Source of the DNA: Bacteroides sp.
Lineage (GTDB): Bacteria; Bacteroidota; Bacteroidia; Bacteroidales; Muribaculaceae
Assembly: GCA_023665145.1 (NCBI GenBank)
Contig: JAMPEM010000007.1
Coordinates: 1-64,000 of the forward strand
Reading direction: 5' to 3'
DNA: 64,000 bases
Every line of letters starts with the position of its first letter. Position 1 is the first letter of the stretch. The notes under the pieces were generated by a model. The model made no database searches, was not told where the DNA came from, and saw only the letters and a program-made list of their open reading frames with translations. Below are positions 35,236 through 45,461 of the stretch, in pieces. The position numbers were made by a program, and so were the translations under genes.

Positions 35236-36792
35236 TTACAAAGGTATGTTACCGTGTTTCTTCGGCGGATTTGACACCTTTTTGGTCGCAAGCATCTGAA
35301 GAGCGCGAATTACGCGGAAACGAGTGTTTCTCGGTTCAATGACGTCATCGATATAGCCATACTTCGCTGCATTGTAAGGATTGGCAAAGAGTTTGGTATA
35401 CTCGTCTTCCTTCTCTTTCATATATGCTTTGGGATCTTCTTTTGTCTTGGCCTCTTTTGCATAAAGAACGCCGACTGCACCCTCAGCTCCCATAACGGCA
35501 ATCTCCGCTGTGGGCCATGCATAGTTCATGTCACCACGAAGCTGCTTACAACTCATCACGATGTGTGAACCACCGTAGCTCTTGCGAAGTGTTACAGTCA
35601 CTTTAGGAACTGTTGCCTCACCGTATGCGTAAAGCAATTTAGCTCCGTGGAGAATAACACCATTGTATTCCTGCCCGGTACCCGGAAGGAAGCCCGGTAC
35701 ATCTACAAGGGTTACCAACGGAATATTGAATGCATCGCAGAAACGCACAAAACGTGCTCCCTTGCGAGAAGCATTGCTATCAAGCACGCCTGCAAGCACT
35801 TTGGGCTGGTTGGCTACTATACCTACAGCCTGTCCGTTCATTCTTGCGAAGCCTACTATAATATTTTTGGCATAATCACGCTGCACCTCAAGGAATTCAC
35901 CATTGTCAATGATGGCACCGATTACTTCATACATATCGTATGAACGTTTCGGACTGTCAGGCACGATCTCGTTGAGCTTGTCTTCGAGACGATCGATTGG
36001 GTCATCACAGGCCACAAGTGGAGTCTCTTCAAGATTATTCTGCGGGATGTAGCTTATTAACTGACGAATGAGACGCAAAGCGTCTTCTCCGTCCTCGGCG
36101 GCAAAGTGTGTCACACCGCTCTTTGATGAGTGTACTGACGCACCGCCAAGCTGTTCCTGAGTCACATCTTCTCCGGTTACGGTCTTGACTACTGTAGGAC
36201 CTGTAAGGAACATATAGGAAATTCCTTTGGTCATGATAGTAAAGTCGGTAAGCGCCGGGCTATATACGGCACCTCCGGCACACGGGCCAAGAATTGCGGA
36301 AATTTGAGGCACTACACCTGAAGCCAAAATATTGCGCTGGAAGATTTCTGCATATCCACCAAGAGCATTAATACCTTCTTGTATACGTGCGCCACCGGAG
36401 TCGTTAAGTCCTATGATAGGCGCACCCATTTTCATTGCAAGATCCATCACCTTGCAAATTTTTTGCGCCATTGTCTCGGAAAGTGAACCTCCGAATACGG
36501 TGAAATCTTGCGCGAAAACATATACAAGACGACCCTCAATTGTACCAAAACCGGTTACAACGCCATCACCGAGAATATGTTTTTTATCCTGGCCAAAGTT
36601 GGTGCAACGGTGTGTGACAAACATGTCAAGCTCTTCGAAGCTGCCTTCGTCAAGCAATTGTGCAATACGTTCGCGAGCAGTATATTTACCGCGTGCGTGT
36701 TGCTTCTCTATAGCTTTTTCACCACCACCCAAACGTGCCTCAGCGCGTTTGTCGATGAGTTCCTGAATCTTTTCTTCTTGTTTAGTGCTCAT
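35236..36792 (-). CDS. mmdA: Methylmalonyl-CoA decarboxylase alpha (carboxyltransferase) subunit
   Basis: Moves the carboxyl group from (S)-methylmalonyl-CoA to carrier biotin, releasing propionyl-CoA. The 518-residue protein has two crotonase-fold halves with acyl-CoA carboxyltransferase motifs: [13 protein letters not shown], the oxyanion turn [20 protein letters not shown], and in the C-terminal half [18 protein letters not shown] and GGSHIVMSC. Propionyl-CoA carboxylase beta is the same family. The linked Na+-pump subunit and missing biotin carboxylase argue for decarboxylase. Confidence 0.93.
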   Translation of the reverse strand: MSTKQEEKIQELIDKRAEARLGGGEKAIEKQHARGKYTARERIAQLLDEGSFEELDMFVTHRCTNFGQDKKHILGDGVVTGFGTIEGRLVYVFAQDFTVFGGSLSETMAQKICKVMDLAMKMGAPIIGLNDSGGARIQEGINALGGYAEIFQRNILASGVVPQISAILGPCAGGAVYSPALTDFTIMTKGISYMFLTGPTVVKTVTGEDVTQEQLGGASVHSSKSGVTHFAAEDGEDALRLIRQLISYIPQNNLEETPLVACDDPIDRLEDKLNEIVPDSPKRSYDMYEVIGAIIDNGEFLEVQRDYAKNIIVGFARMNGQAVGIVANQPKVLAGVLDSNASRKGARFVRFCDAFNIPLVTLVDVPGFLPGTGQEYNGVILHGAKLLYAYGEATVPKVTVTLRKSYGGSHIVMSCKQLRGDMNYAWPTAEIAVMGAEGAVGVLYAKEAKTKEDPKAYMKEKEDEYTKLFANPYNAAKYGYIDDVIEPRNTRFRVIRALQMLATKKVSNPPKKHGNIPL

Positions 36793-36892
36793 TTTGAGTA
36801 GTTTTATTTAACGCCTACACAAACTCCCATCTAAAATTCGTGATTTGTATCTTCAAAATGGAATTTTGTTTACTTTAGACGCCGTTATAAAT

Positions 36893-37315
36893 TTATTTTT
36901 TTGATGGATCCTCGCAGAGCTCTGTCAGTACAAACTGAGTAGTCTTGGGATGAAGGAATGCTATTTGGAGACCATCTGCCCCTTTGCGAGGTGCTTTGTC
37001 AAGCAAACGTACACCTTTCTCCTCTGCTTCTGCAAGAGCCTCTGTCACACCATCCTCGACACAGTAAGCGATGTGGTGCATTCCACCTTTGCCGCCATTC
37101 TTTTCGATAAATTTTGCAATAGTGCTCTCTGGTGAGGTAGGTTCGAGCAATTCTATCTTCACGTCACCTACCTTTATGAAAGCTGTAGTAACTTTCTGAT
37201 CTTCCACTACCTCGGTCTTGTAACATTTCAAGCCGAGAACTTCTTCATAATACTTGATGGCAGCTTGCAAGTCGGGAACTGCGATGCCAATGTGTTCAAT
37301 GTGCGAAATTTCCAT
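36893..37315 (-). CDS. mce: Methylmalonyl-CoA epimerase
   Basis: Converts (R)- to (S)-methylmalonyl-CoA, linking the mutase to the decarboxylase. The 140-residue vicinal-oxygen-chelate protein has the metal-binding pattern: His in SHIEHIGIAV, Glu in ELLEPT, His in GMHHIAY and a Glu near the C-terminus (TELCE). Length is standard. It is the first gene of the cluster, 100 bp ahead of mmdA, behind a good promoter. Confidence 0.95.
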   Translation of the reverse strand: MEISHIEHIGIAVPDLQAAIKYYEEVLGLKCYKTEVVEDQKVTTAFIKVGDVKIELLEPTSPESTIAKFIEKNGGKGGMHHIAYCVEDGVTEALAEAEEKGVRLLDKAPRKGADGLQIAFLHPKTTQFVLTELCEDPSKK

Positions 37316-37443
37316 TGAATTTGATTCAGTTAGGTTTTTGTATTATAGTTTTTTGTAAATCTTTCAAAATTTATAATTGATTGGCATATTGACAGAAACA
37401 GCCATAATGCGTTACCATATAACCAAACACATAAATTTCGGTG

Positions 37444-37474
37444 CAAAACTACGAAAAAATAATGATACTTACAA
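37444..37474 (-). promoter_or_regulatory. Promoter of the mce-mmdA cluster
   Basis: On the minus strand TTG (37474-37472), 20 bp, TAGTTTTG (37451-37444): both elements at ideal spacing. The predicted leader to the mce ATG is about 120 nt. Confidence 0.7.
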
Positions 37475-37577
37475 ACATTCTGCAAAATATTTTTTGCGAT
37501 AATAATTGAAATGTCATATTTTGTCCTTTAATTGTCCTTTATTACTTGTTTTTATATTCAGTTTGAGAAATTTTGTG

Positions 37578-37585
37578 TATCTTTG
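37578..37585 (+). promoter_or_regulatory. -7 box of the lpxD operon
   Basis: TATCTTTG, 18 bp before the lpxD ATG, giving a leader of roughly 10 nt. No clear -33 TTG at 19-21 bp. Confidence 0.65.
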
Positions 37586-37602
37586 CATGAAATTTTGACA
37601 AT

Positions 37603-38598
37603 ATGGAAATAACGGTTAAAGATATTGCCTCAATAATTGGAGGGAAGGTGGATGGTGACAGCTTTTCCAAGTTATCCGGTTTTGCACCTATTCAAAGTGC
37701 CCAAAAGGGACATTTGACTTTTCTTTCGAATCCTAAATATACCCCATACATTTACTCTACGGAGGCTACGGCCGTTCTCGTAGCCGACACATTTCAAACT
37801 ACCGAGCCCGTCAATACGACTCTAATACGAGTAAAGAATCCATACGATGCTCTTGCTTCCCTTATGAACATGGTGCAGAGCCTAAAGGCCAAGCCCGTTG
37901 GTGTGGAACCTCAATCTTTCATATCTGATGATGTGGCACTACCGGAAGGATTATATGTAGGCGCTTTTGCATATATAGGGAGAGGGGTTAACCTTGGACG
38001 CAATGTAAAAATTTATCCCCAGGCCTATATTGCAGACGGGTGCACAATCGGTGATGACACAATTATCCGTGCCGGAGTAAAGATATACGAAGATTGCACT
38101 ATAGGCCGCAACTGTATAATTCATTCAGGTGCCGTGATTGGTGCAGACGGATTCGGGTTCGCACCTACTGCCGGGGGATACGACAAAATTCCTCAAATCG
38201 GAAATGTCATTATAGAAGACAATGTGGAGATAGGGGCCAACACATGCATTGACAGAGCCACATTCGGACATACTGTCATAGGGAAAGGCACAAAGCTCGA
38301 CAATCTGATTCAGGTGGCACACAATGTATCAATAGGGAGCAACAATGTCTTCGCCTCTCAATCAGGTGTCGCCGGCTCCACATCAATCGGTGACTGGAAC
38401 CGGGTGGGCGGACAGGTGGGATTCGCCGGACATATTTCCATCGGTAACTTCAATGAATTTGGAGCACAGTCAGGAATACCCAAGAGCGTCGGGGACAACA
38501 AACGACTAATTGGATACCCGGCAGTTAATGCAAGAGATTTCGCCAGAAATCAAGTATATATAAAAAAAATCGCAGAACTCTTTGAAACACGAAAATAA
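37603..38598 (+). CDS. lpxD: UDP-3-O-acylglucosamine N-acyltransferase
   Basis: Third lipid A step: adds the N-linked 3-hydroxyacyl chain from acyl-ACP. The 331-residue protein has an N-terminal uridine-binding domain (about 1-100), then left-handed beta-helix hexapeptide repeats with GADGFGFAP and the catalytic-His region QVAHNVSIG. It is the first gene of an operon with lpxC-fabZ (11 bp) and lpxA. Confidence 0.96.
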   Translation: MEITVKDIASIIGGKVDGDSFSKLSGFAPIQSAQKGHLTFLSNPKYTPYIYSTEATAVLVADTFQTTEPVNTTLIRVKNPYDALASLMNMVQSLKAKPVGVEPQSFISDDVALPEGLYVGAFAYIGRGVNLGRNVKIYPQAYIADGCTIGDDTIIRAGVKIYEDCTIGRNCIIHSGAVIGADGFGFAPTAGGYDKIPQIGNVIIEDNVEIGANTCIDRATFGHTVIGKGTKLDNLIQVAHNVSIGSNNVFASQSGVAGSTSIGDWNRVGGQVGFAGHISIGNFNEFGAQSGIPKSVGDNKRLIGYPAVNARDFARNQVYIKKIAELFETRK

Positions 38599-38609
38599 AA
38601 CAACAAGAT

Positions 38610-39992
38610 ATGAATCAACTCACACTCAATGCTCCTTTTACAGTAAAAGGTAAAGGATTGCATACAGGACTTGAAATCACAGCAACATTTCTACCTGCAA
38701 AAGAAAATACAGGGTATAGATTCCGCCGCATTGACCTTGAAAATGCTCCGGAGATTCCTGCTTTGGCAGAAAATGTAGTAGATACAACTCGTGGCACTGC
38801 AATTGGAATTAACGATGTTAAAATTTGCACAATAGAGCACGCACTTGCTGCACTGTATGCTGCCGGCATTGACAACTGTATAATAGAAGTAAACGCTCCC
38901 GAAATGCCAATTCTTGACGGAAGCGCCATTCAATATGTAGAAAAAATTGAAGAGGTCGGACTCAAAGAGCAAGACGCAGACAAAGATTTCTACATCATTA
39001 AGCAAAAGCAACGCATCAAGGACGAAGAGACAGGGTCGACTATTACCGTCTATCCTGATGACAATTTCAGCGTACAGGCTATGGTGGAATACGACTCTCC
39101 TATTCTTCCCAATCAGTTTGCCACTCTCGATGACCTTGCTGATTTCAAACAGGAAGTGGCAAGTGCCCGCACCTTCGTATTTGTAAGAGAAATCGAGCCT
39201 CTGGTAGAGAACGGATTGATTCGCGGCGGTGACCTTGAAAATGCAATTGTCATATACGACCGACAAATAGAACAAAACCGCATTGACCACATATGCGATT
39301 TGATGAAAGTGCCTCACATGCACCTTGACAAACTGGGATATATCAATCCTAAACCGCTTCAATGGGATAATGAACCGGCACGCCACAAGCTGATGGATGT
39401 TATAGGCGATTTGGCACTTATCGGACGCCCTCTAAAAGGTCGTGTAGTAGCTGTGCGTCCCGGACACACGATTAACAGCAAATTCACTCGTATGCTTCGT
39501 AAAGAAGTGCGTCATACAGAAATCCAGTCGCCGGTATATGATCCAAACATTGCTCCGATAATTGATGTCAATGGTATTCGCGCTCTTCTGCCCCACAGAT
39601 ATCCATTCTTGCTTATCGACAAGGTAATCGAACTTGACCGCAAACATTGTGTGGCTGTAAAAAACGTGACAGTCAACGAGCCCTTCTTCCAAGGGCATTT
39701 CCCACAAGAGCCCGTCATGCCGGGTGTGCTTCAAGTGGAGGCAATGGCACAAGCAGCAGGTGTGCTTGTCCTCAACTTCCTTGAAGAACCTGAAAAATAC
39801 AGCACATATTTCCTTAAAATTGATAATGTCAAATTCCGACAGAAAGTGGTACCCGGTAATACACTCCTTATGAATGTATCGCTGATGACACCAATCAGAA
39901 GAGGATGTGCAGTGGTAAAAGGATATGCTTTCGTAGGCGAGAAAATAGTATGCGAAGCAGAATTTATGGCTCAAATCATAAAAAATAAATAA
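38610..39992 (+). CDS. lpxC/fabZ: Bifunctional LpxC deacetylase / FabZ dehydratase
   Basis: Fusion of the committed lipid A deacetylase with 3-hydroxyacyl-ACP dehydratase, 460 residues, typical of Bacteroidota. The LpxC part (1-300) shows the zinc and catalytic motifs CTIEHALAALYA, APEMPILDGSA, HKLMDVIGDL and RPGHTINSKF. The FabZ part (about 315-460) shows LLPHRYPFLLID and the GHFPQEPVMPGVLQVEAMAQ active-site helix with Glu. The fusion may balance acyl supply between membrane and lipid A. Confidence 0.96.
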   Translation: MNQLTLNAPFTVKGKGLHTGLEITATFLPAKENTGYRFRRIDLENAPEIPALAENVVDTTRGTAIGINDVKICTIEHALAALYAAGIDNCIIEVNAPEMPILDGSAIQYVEKIEEVGLKEQDADKDFYIIKQKQRIKDEETGSTITVYPDDNFSVQAMVEYDSPILPNQFATLDDLADFKQEVASARTFVFVREIEPLVENGLIRGGDLENAIVIYDRQIEQNRIDHICDLMKVPHMHLDKLGYINPKPLQWDNEPARHKLMDVIGDLALIGRPLKGRVVAVRPGHTINSKFTRMLRKEVRHTEIQSPVYDPNIAPIIDVNGIRALLPHRYPFLLIDKVIELDRKHCVAVKNVTVNEPFFQGHFPQEPVMPGVLQVEAMAQAAGVLVLNFLEEPEKYSTYFLKIDNVKFRQKVVPGNTLLMNVSLMTPIRRGCAVVKGYAFVGEKIVCEAEFMAQIIKNK

Positions 39993-39993
39993 G

Positions 39994-40767
39994 ATGAGTA
40001 CCCTTTACAGCGTTGACCCTCGCGCAGAAATCGGGAATAATGTGCAGATAGGCCCCTTCACTACTATATATGAAGATGTTAAGATTGGAGACAATTGCAA
40101 GATTATGAACAATGTCACAATCTTTCCGGGAGCAAGAATAGGAGACAATGTCACCATTTTCCCTGCAGCCTCAATATCGGCTGTTCCACAGGATTTAAAA
40201 TTCCGGGGTGAAGATACCCAAGCATTCGTAGGAAACGGAACAACCCTTCGGGAATGCGTAACAATCAATCGGGGCACGGCGGCAAAAGGGAAAACCGTAG
40301 TGGGCGACAACTGTCTGTTGATGGCCTACTCACATGTAGCGCATGATTGCATTCTTGGCAATTCCGTTATCCTTTCCAATGCCACTCAGCTTGGCGGTGA
40401 AGTTGTCGTAGACGATCAAGCCGTAATCGGTGGAGGCAGTCTTATACATCAATTCTGTCATCTTGGCAGAAACATAATGTTGCAAGGTGGTGCACTCGTC
40501 AATAAAGATATCCCCCCATACGTCAAAGCTGCTCGCGAGCCTATAAGCTATGTAGGACTTAACAGTATCGGACTTCATCGCCGTGGATTTTCACCCGAAG
40601 ATATCCAAGCTATCGGAGAAATATATCGAATATTATATATGAGCGACCTTAACGTCACAAATGCGGTAAAACTAATACTCGAAACGTTACCGGCCACAAA
40701 ATATCGTGACGAAATTATCTGCTTTGTTACAAAATCACAGAGAGGAATTATTCGCTCAGCCATATAA
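39994..40767 (+). CDS. lpxA: UDP-N-acetylglucosamine O-acyltransferase
   Basis: First lipid A step, O-acylation of UDP-GlcNAc. The 257-residue left-handed beta-helix protein has the catalytic-His motif AYSHVAHDC, the FRGEDT and GNGTTLREC turns, and a C-terminal helical domain (VGLNSIGLHRRGFS onward). One base separates it from lpxC-fabZ, so the operon order is lpxD, lpxC-fabZ, lpxA. Confidence 0.96.
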   Translation: MSTLYSVDPRAEIGNNVQIGPFTTIYEDVKIGDNCKIMNNVTIFPGARIGDNVTIFPAASISAVPQDLKFRGEDTQAFVGNGTTLRECVTINRGTAAKGKTVVGDNCLLMAYSHVAHDCILGNSVILSNATQLGGEVVVDDQAVIGGGSLIHQFCHLGRNIMLQGGALVNKDIPPYVKAAREPISYVGLNSIGLHRRGFSPEDIQAIGEIYRILYMSDLNVTNAVKLILETLPATKYRDEIICFVTKSQRGIIRSAI

Positions 40768-40822
40768 TCTCGAAAAATACACATTTACAATTCTCGCAAT
40801 TAGATTATCACTGCTTACCGCC

Positions 40823-40868
40823 AATCGGGAACTCCAAGTATTATACGGATTTCCCGATTCCTTTTTTT
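40823..40868 (+). terminator. Terminator of the lpxD-lpxC/fabZ-lpxA operon
   Basis: AATCGGGAA (40823-40831) pairs with TTCCCGATT (40851-40859), followed by CCTTTTTTT. Standard Rho-independent form. Confidence 0.85.
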
Positions 40869-40994
40869 ATTTCATATTGTCAAATATATGACAGATTTGT
40901 CAGAGATGGCAGATGCTATTTTTACGAATTATAAAAATAAAATTAAGTTTTATATATGGCATTTTCAATTTTTTATGAATTTTAAAATAATATT

Positions 40995-41033
40995 TTGACT
41001 GAGAGTCAACTGTTTTAGCACATCATTTGTTTA
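40995..41033 (+). promoter_or_regulatory. dnaK upstream element
   Basis: A perfect TTGACT-GAG-AGTCAA inverted repeat (40995-41009) is followed at 41013 by TTTTAGCACATCATTTGTTT, which matches the clpC box in 16 of 20 positions and keeps its spacing. 94 bp to the ATG. No CIRCE inverted partner is seen. Confidence 0.45.
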
Positions 41034-41126
41034 TAAAATGAAACCGAAGGGAGATCTTAAGTAGCATCCGACAATCTTCCCCGATCTGAATTTAATAAAA
41101 TATAAATATAAAAACACATTAATATT

Positions 41127-43025
41127 ATGGCAAAGATTATTGGTATCGATTTAGGTACGACAAATTCATGCGTAGCCGTACTTGAAGGAAAGAATCCGGT
41201 AGTTATACCCAACAACGAAGGTCGCAATACAACACCGTCTGTAGTAGCATTTGTAGATGGTGGAGAAAGAAAAGTAGGAGATCCGGCCAAACGTCAGGCA
41301 ATCACCAATCCTACTCGTACAATCTATTCCATCAAGAGATTTATGGGAGAGAAATGTGACCAGGTGACAGATGAAATCAAACGTGTACCCTACAAAGTAG
41401 TGTGTCAAAACGATATTCCCAAAGTGGATATTGACGGCCGCGACTATACTCCGCAGGAAATTTCTGCAATGATTCTGCAAAAAATGAAGAAAACAGCAGA
41501 AGACTATCTCGGACAGGAAGTGACAGAAGCCGTAATTACAGTACCTGCTTATTTTGATGACTCACAACGTCAGGCTACAAAAGAGGCCGGAGAAATCGCC
41601 GGTCTTAAGGTTCGCCGTATTGTCAACGAGCCTACTGCAGCCGCACTTGCTTACGGCCTTGACAAATCAGATAAAGAACAGAAAATCGCAGTATTCGACC
41701 TCGGTGGCGGTACTTTCGATATCTCCATTCTTGAGCTCGGTGATGGTGTCTTTGAAGTAAAATCCACAAATGGTGACACTCACCTCGGTGGTGACGACTT
41801 CGACCACGTGATTATTGACTGGCTCGCTGATGAATTTAACAAAGAGGAAGGTGTGGATCTCCGTCAGGATCCTATGGCAATGCAACGTCTTAAAGAAGCC
41901 GCAGAAAAGGCCAAGATTGAGCTTTCAAGCTCTACTTCAACAGAGATTAACCTTCCATACATCACAGCAACGGCATCAGGTCCTAAACACTTGGTAAAAA
42001 CCCTCTCACGCGCTAAATTCGAACAGTTGGCACACACTCTTATCGATGCTGTTGCAGAACCTTGCGTAAAAGCACTTAAAGATGCAGGCATGACAGCAAG
42101 CGATATAAACGAAGTTATCCTCGTCGGTGGCTCAACTCGTATCCCGGCCATCCAAGAGAAGGTAAAAGAAATCTTCGGGAAAGAACCGTCAAAAGGTGTT
42201 AACCCCGACGAAGTAGTGGCAATTGGTGCAGCTATTCAAGGCGGTGTCCTTAGCGGAGATGTAAAAGATGTACTTCTTCTTGACGTAGTGCCTCTTTCAA
42301 TCGGTATTGAGACTCTCGGTGGTGTATTTACAAAACTTATCGAAGCAAACTCTACCATACCTATCAGAAAGAGTGAAACATTCTCAACTGCTGCTGACAA
42401 TCAGCCCGAAGTGACCATTAGAGTTCTTCAAGGTGAACGTCCTATGGCGGCTGATGACAAACTACTTGGTGAATTCAACCTATCCGGAATTAACCCCGCG
42501 CCACGTGGTGTACCGCAGATTGAAGTGACATTTGAAGTGGATGCCAACGGTATTCTTAATGTCACAGCAAAAGATAAGGCTACCGGAAAAGAACAGTCCA
42601 TCAGAATCGAAGCATCAAGCGGACTTAGCGAACAAGAGATTCAACGTATGCGAGATGAAGCAAAAGCGAATGAAGAAGCCGATAAGAAAGCAAAGGAACG
42701 CATCGACAAGCTGAATCATGCCGACAGCGTAATTTTCCAAACCGAAAAACAACTCTCAGAGCTTGGTGACAAGATTCCGGCCGACAAACGAGCCGCAATT
42801 GATTCAGCACTTAACCGACTCAAAGAGGTACATAAGAATCAGCTTGTAGAAGATATTGACTCAGCCGAAAAAGCAGTCAACGACGCATTGATGGCCGCTG
42901 CCCAAGATATCCAGAACGCAGCGCAAGCAGGTGCCGCAGGCGCGCAGCCAAATCCCGGACAGGCTTCTCATGCAGATGGTGAAGAAAAAGATATTACCGA
43001 TGTAGATTTTGAGGAAGTAAAATAA
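41127..43025 (+). CDS. dnaK: Chaperone DnaK (Hsp70)
   Basis: ATP-driven chaperone for nascent and stress-denatured proteins. The 632-residue protein has the N-terminal ATPase motifs [10 protein letters not shown] (4-13), [18 protein letters not shown] and GGSTRIP, a substrate-binding domain (from about 385) and a helical lid ending in an Ala/Gly/Gln-rich linker and acidic tail DVDFEEVK. dnaJ and grpE are not adjacent. It is followed by its own terminator, so it is transcribed alone. Confidence 0.98.
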   Translation: MAKIIGIDLGTTNSCVAVLEGKNPVVIPNNEGRNTTPSVVAFVDGGERKVGDPAKRQAITNPTRTIYSIKRFMGEKCDQVTDEIKRVPYKVVCQNDIPKVDIDGRDYTPQEISAMILQKMKKTAEDYLGQEVTEAVITVPAYFDDSQRQATKEAGEIAGLKVRRIVNEPTAAALAYGLDKSDKEQKIAVFDLGGGTFDISILELGDGVFEVKSTNGDTHLGGDDFDHVIIDWLADEFNKEEGVDLRQDPMAMQRLKEAAEKAKIELSSSTSTEINLPYITATASGPKHLVKTLSRAKFEQLAHTLIDAVAEPCVKALKDAGMTASDINEVILVGGSTRIPAIQEKVKEIFGKEPSKGVNPDEVVAIGAAIQGGVLSGDVKDVLLLDVVPLSIGIETLGGVFTKLIEANSTIPIRKSETFSTAADNQPEVTIRVLQGERPMAADDKLLGEFNLSGINPAPRGVPQIEVTFEVDANGILNVTAKDKATGKEQSIRIEASSGLSEQEIQRMRDEAKANEEADKKAKERIDKLNHADSVIFQTEKQLSELGDKIPADKRAAIDSALNRLKEVHKNQLVEDIDSAEKAVNDALMAAAQDIQNAAQAGAAGAQPNPGQASHADGEEKDITDVDFEEVK

Positions 43026-43054
43026 CCCCAAAGTAAGAAATATAAAATCCTTAT

Positions 43055-43096
43055 AAACGGAGTGTAACTCAAACGGTTGCACTCCGTTTCTCTTTA
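43055..43096 (+). terminator. Terminator of dnaK
   Basis: AAACGGAGTG (43055-43064) pairs with CACTCCGTTT (43080-43089), with an added AAC/GTT inner stem, followed by CTCTTT. Confidence 0.8.
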
Positions 43097-43176
43097 GAGA
43101 TAGTATTCTTTATATTCTTTTTTATAAAAATTTTCTATAATTTTTAAATATATTTTCACATTTCATCAAAATTTAT

Positions 43177-43184
43177 TAACTTTG
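43177..43184 (+). promoter_or_regulatory. -7 box of spt
   Basis: TAACTTTG, a match to TAnnTTTG, 62 bp before the spt ATG. No -33 TTG at the usual spacing. Confidence 0.6.
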
Positions 43185-43246
43185 TATTCCAATTATAATT
43201 AAAACGCAACGGCCTCTCCCCTCTTTTTGCTGCAAATCACCATATT

Positions 43247-44434
43247 ATGAAGCCATTACAAGCTAAATTAGCACGCTACGACGCTCCTCAAAAAGCAAAA
43301 GCTGCCGGAGTATATCCCTATTTTCGTGAAATAGACTCCCATCAAGATACAGAAGTTCTCATGAACGGGAAGAAAGTCCTCATGTTCGGTTCTAACTCCT
43401 ACATGGGTCTGACAGACCACCCAAAAGTTATTGAGGCAGCTGTAGCCGCTACTAAAAAATATGGAACCGGTATGGCAGGATCTCCCTTCCTGAACGGAAC
43501 TCTTGATATTCACAAACGCTTGGAAGAACGCTTGGCAGACTATATCGGCAAGGAGGATGTCATGCTTTATTCTACCGGATTCGGTGTTAATCTTGGTGTT
43601 GTTTCCACCCTTACAGGTCGGGAAGATTACATCATCCTCGACGAACAGGATCACGCATCAATCATCGAAGGAAGAAGACTGTCATTTTCGAACTATCTCA
43701 AATACAAACACAACGATATGGAGTCACTTGAAAAACAGCTCCAACGTTGTGACCCAGATAAAATAAAACTTATCGCTACTGACACCGTATTTTCGATGGA
43801 AGGGGATGTGGCAGATATGAAAAAAATTGTAGAACTCGCCAAGAAATATAACGCCTCAGTAATGGCTGATGAAGCTCACGGTCTTGGTGTCTTTGGCGAA
43901 GGAGGACGTGGTGTATGTCATCATCTCGGTGTTGCTGATGATGTTGACCTCATAATGGGTACTTTCAGTAAATCTTTCGCTTCCCTCGGAGGTTTTATCG
44001 CTACCGACAAGGAAATAACAAACTATCTGAGACACCACTCCAGATCATACATCTTCACCGCATCCATCACTCCTGCTGCCACCGCTGCCGTTAACGCTGC
44101 ACTTGATATTATCATCAGCGAACCGGAACGCCAGGAACATCTTTGGAATATTACACATTACGCCCTCGAAAATTTCCGCCAAATGGGGTGCGAAATCGGT
44201 AATACATCCACACCAATTATTCCTCTCTTCATTCGTGATGATTACAAAACATTCCAAGTGACGAGAGACCTCCTCGAAGAAGGTGTTTTCGTCAATCCCG
44301 TGGTAACACCGGCTGTAGCACCTCACGATACTCTTATCAGATACTCTCTGATGGCTACACACACAAAGGAACAGGTCACAAGATCTCTTGAAGCCATTCA
44401 AAAAGTATTTAAACGTCACGGAATTATAAAATAA
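43247..44434 (+). CDS. spt: Serine palmitoyltransferase (alpha-oxoamine synthase family)
   Basis: PLP enzyme condensing L-serine with a long acyl-CoA to 3-ketosphinganine, the first step of Bacteroidota sphingolipid synthesis. The 395-residue protein has GTGMAGSPFLNGT, the cofactor-stacking His in DHASI (His136), DEAHGLGVFG (Asp208 region) and the Schiff-base Lys242 in GTFSKSFASLGG. KBL and BioF enzymes share the fold. Length, residues and taxon favour SPT. It is 23 bp before the next gene on the same strand. Confidence 0.88.
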   Translation: MKPLQAKLARYDAPQKAKAAGVYPYFREIDSHQDTEVLMNGKKVLMFGSNSYMGLTDHPKVIEAAVAATKKYGTGMAGSPFLNGTLDIHKRLEERLADYIGKEDVMLYSTGFGVNLGVVSTLTGREDYIILDEQDHASIIEGRRLSFSNYLKYKHNDMESLEKQLQRCDPDKIKLIATDTVFSMEGDVADMKKIVELAKKYNASVMADEAHGLGVFGEGGRGVCHHLGVADDVDLIMGTFSKSFASLGGFIATDKEITNYLRHHSRSYIFTASITPAATAAVNAALDIIISEPERQEHLWNITHYALENFRQMGCEIGNTSTPIIPLFIRDDYKTFQVTRDLLEEGVFVNPVVTPAVAPHDTLIRYSLMATHTKEQVTRSLEAIQKVFKRHGIIK

Positions 44435-44457
44435 ATAAACTATCATCTCATCGGCAA

Positions 44458-44997
44458 ATGTTATATCGCATCAAATTTGTCTCAGAAGAAGCATCCGGAT
44501 TCTCCAGAATTATTGATATAGACCCCGATAACTCTTTTCTTCAATTAAAAGATGCTATCCTTGAATCAGTCAATTTCACCTCAGACGACAATCAATCTTT
44601 CTTCCTGTGCGACGATAACTGGAAGCGTGATACCGAAATTTCTTCGACTGACAACACATACTCAGACCAAGACCCTCATCTGATGGACGAGACACCTATC
44701 TCCGAAATACTACAAGACGAGGGAGACAAACTCTCATTCCTTTTCGATAAAGAGAACAACCGTGAGTTTTTCATGGAATTAAAGGAGATTATATTCGGTG
44801 AAAAGATTGACACCCCAAAATGCATAAAAGCTGTTGGCAATCCGCCGATTCAACATATAATCACAGAAGAGCTGATACAGCCTAAAATTCAGAACCGGCA
44901 ACACATAAGCGATGATATAGATATAGAATTCTACGGTGACGACCAATATAACGAGGACGAACTCGAAGGATTTGATATCAACGAAGAAGAAGAATAA
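44458..44997 (+). CDS. pRiA4b ORF-3-like protein
   Basis: 179-residue acidic protein resembling the plasmid pRiA4b ORF-3 family (also annotated as an IS1096 passenger-like domain). It starts MLYRIKFVSEEASGFSRIIDI, has a short helix with LQLKDAILESVNF, then FFLCDDNW and a KLSFLFD strand where the family has its D-x-G-D-x-W core. That core is degenerate here. The C-terminus is a Glu/Asp-rich tail. It is next to spt, perhaps co-transcribed. No mobile element is nearby, so the family name does not imply transposition here. Function unknown. Confidence 0.65.
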   Translation: MLYRIKFVSEEASGFSRIIDIDPDNSFLQLKDAILESVNFTSDDNQSFFLCDDNWKRDTEISSTDNTYSDQDPHLMDETPISEILQDEGDKLSFLFDKENNREFFMELKEIIFGEKIDTPKCIKAVGNPPIQHIITEELIQPKIQNRQHISDDIDIEFYGDDQYNEDELEGFDINEEEE

Positions 44998-45012
44998 CAA
45001 ATCCCTTTACAC

Positions 45013-45060
45013 AAATATTACGCATCAATTTAGAAATTTCTAAATTGATGCGTAATATTT
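45013..45060. terminator. 24-bp perfect palindrome between convergent genes
   Basis: Perfect inverted repeat, arms 45013-45036 and 45037-45060 with no spacer. Ends are AAATATTACG and CGTAATATTT. It lies 15-18 bp past both converging stop codons and most likely terminates both strands. Confidence 0.75.
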
Positions 45061-45077
45061 TATTCTTCAATACTCCT

Positions 45078-45458
45078 TTATATCGAATCTGTCATTATAC
45101 TCACTTCATTGATGACAGTATCCCTTGAATACCCTTTATTTCGGGCAAGTTCATACAAGTTCTTGGTCATCATATAAATTGTATCATTCTCCCCTTGCGT
45201 CATCTCTAAATCTGCTTCCGAGGTATATTTCGAATTTATTCCCATCAAGGCCACTTGATACCTCTCAATCAATCCCGATACATCTCCGGAATCAGGCATT
45301 TGTCTCAGACTGTCGGTATATTTTTGCAATAAATTCTTCTCCTCCGAATACAATTTTTCAGAGTCAATCTTATCCATATTCTTGTTACCATCTGAACATC
45401 CGGCAACTATTGACATCAATAACCCGGAAAATATTATTTCTTTTATAATCTTATTCAT
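45078..45458 (-). CDS. Small predicted lipoprotein
   Basis: 126 residues with a signal peptide ending in VAGC (lipid Cys at about 21), followed by a Ser/Asp/Lys-rich helical body. No recognised domain. Cys-Ser-Asp after cleavage, with acidic residues close behind, could fit the Bacteroidota surface-export signal. It starts 3 bp after the uvrA stop, so it is probably read from the uvrA message. Function unknown. Confidence 0.75.
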   Translation of the reverse strand: MNKIIKEIIFSGLLMSIVAGCSDGNKNMDKIDSEKLYSEEKNLLQKYTDSLRQMPDSGDVSGLIERYQVALMGINSKYTSEADLEMTQGENDTIYMMTKNLYELARNKGYSRDTVINEVSIMTDSI

Positions 45459-45461
45459 CTC

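Larger units (their letters stand above)
40768..41126 (+). other. Gene-free region between lpxA and dnaK
   Basis: 359 bp. Contents: the lpxA operon terminator (40823-40868), a TGACA/TGTCA inverted repeat near 40889, TTGACT-GAG-AGTCAA (40995-41009), a box resembling those upstream of clpC and groES (41013-41033), and a GATC-ended imperfect stem near 41050-41084 in the likely leader. No open frame or tRNA. Confidence 0.55.

Noticed and set aside
35236..36792. Propionyl-CoA carboxylase beta subunit
   Set aside because: Same family, but no biotin carboxylase is linked while a Na+-pump beta subunit, carrier and epimerase are, so decarboxylase fits better.
41013..41033. CIRCE/HrcA operator upstream of dnaK
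   Set aside because: TTTTAGCAC resembles the left CIRCE half, but no GAGTGCTAA partner follows at nine bases, and groES and clpC lack it too.
44458..44997. Transposon passenger gene, from the IS1096-like family name
   Set aside because: No transposase, inverted ends or target duplications nearby; the family name is historical.
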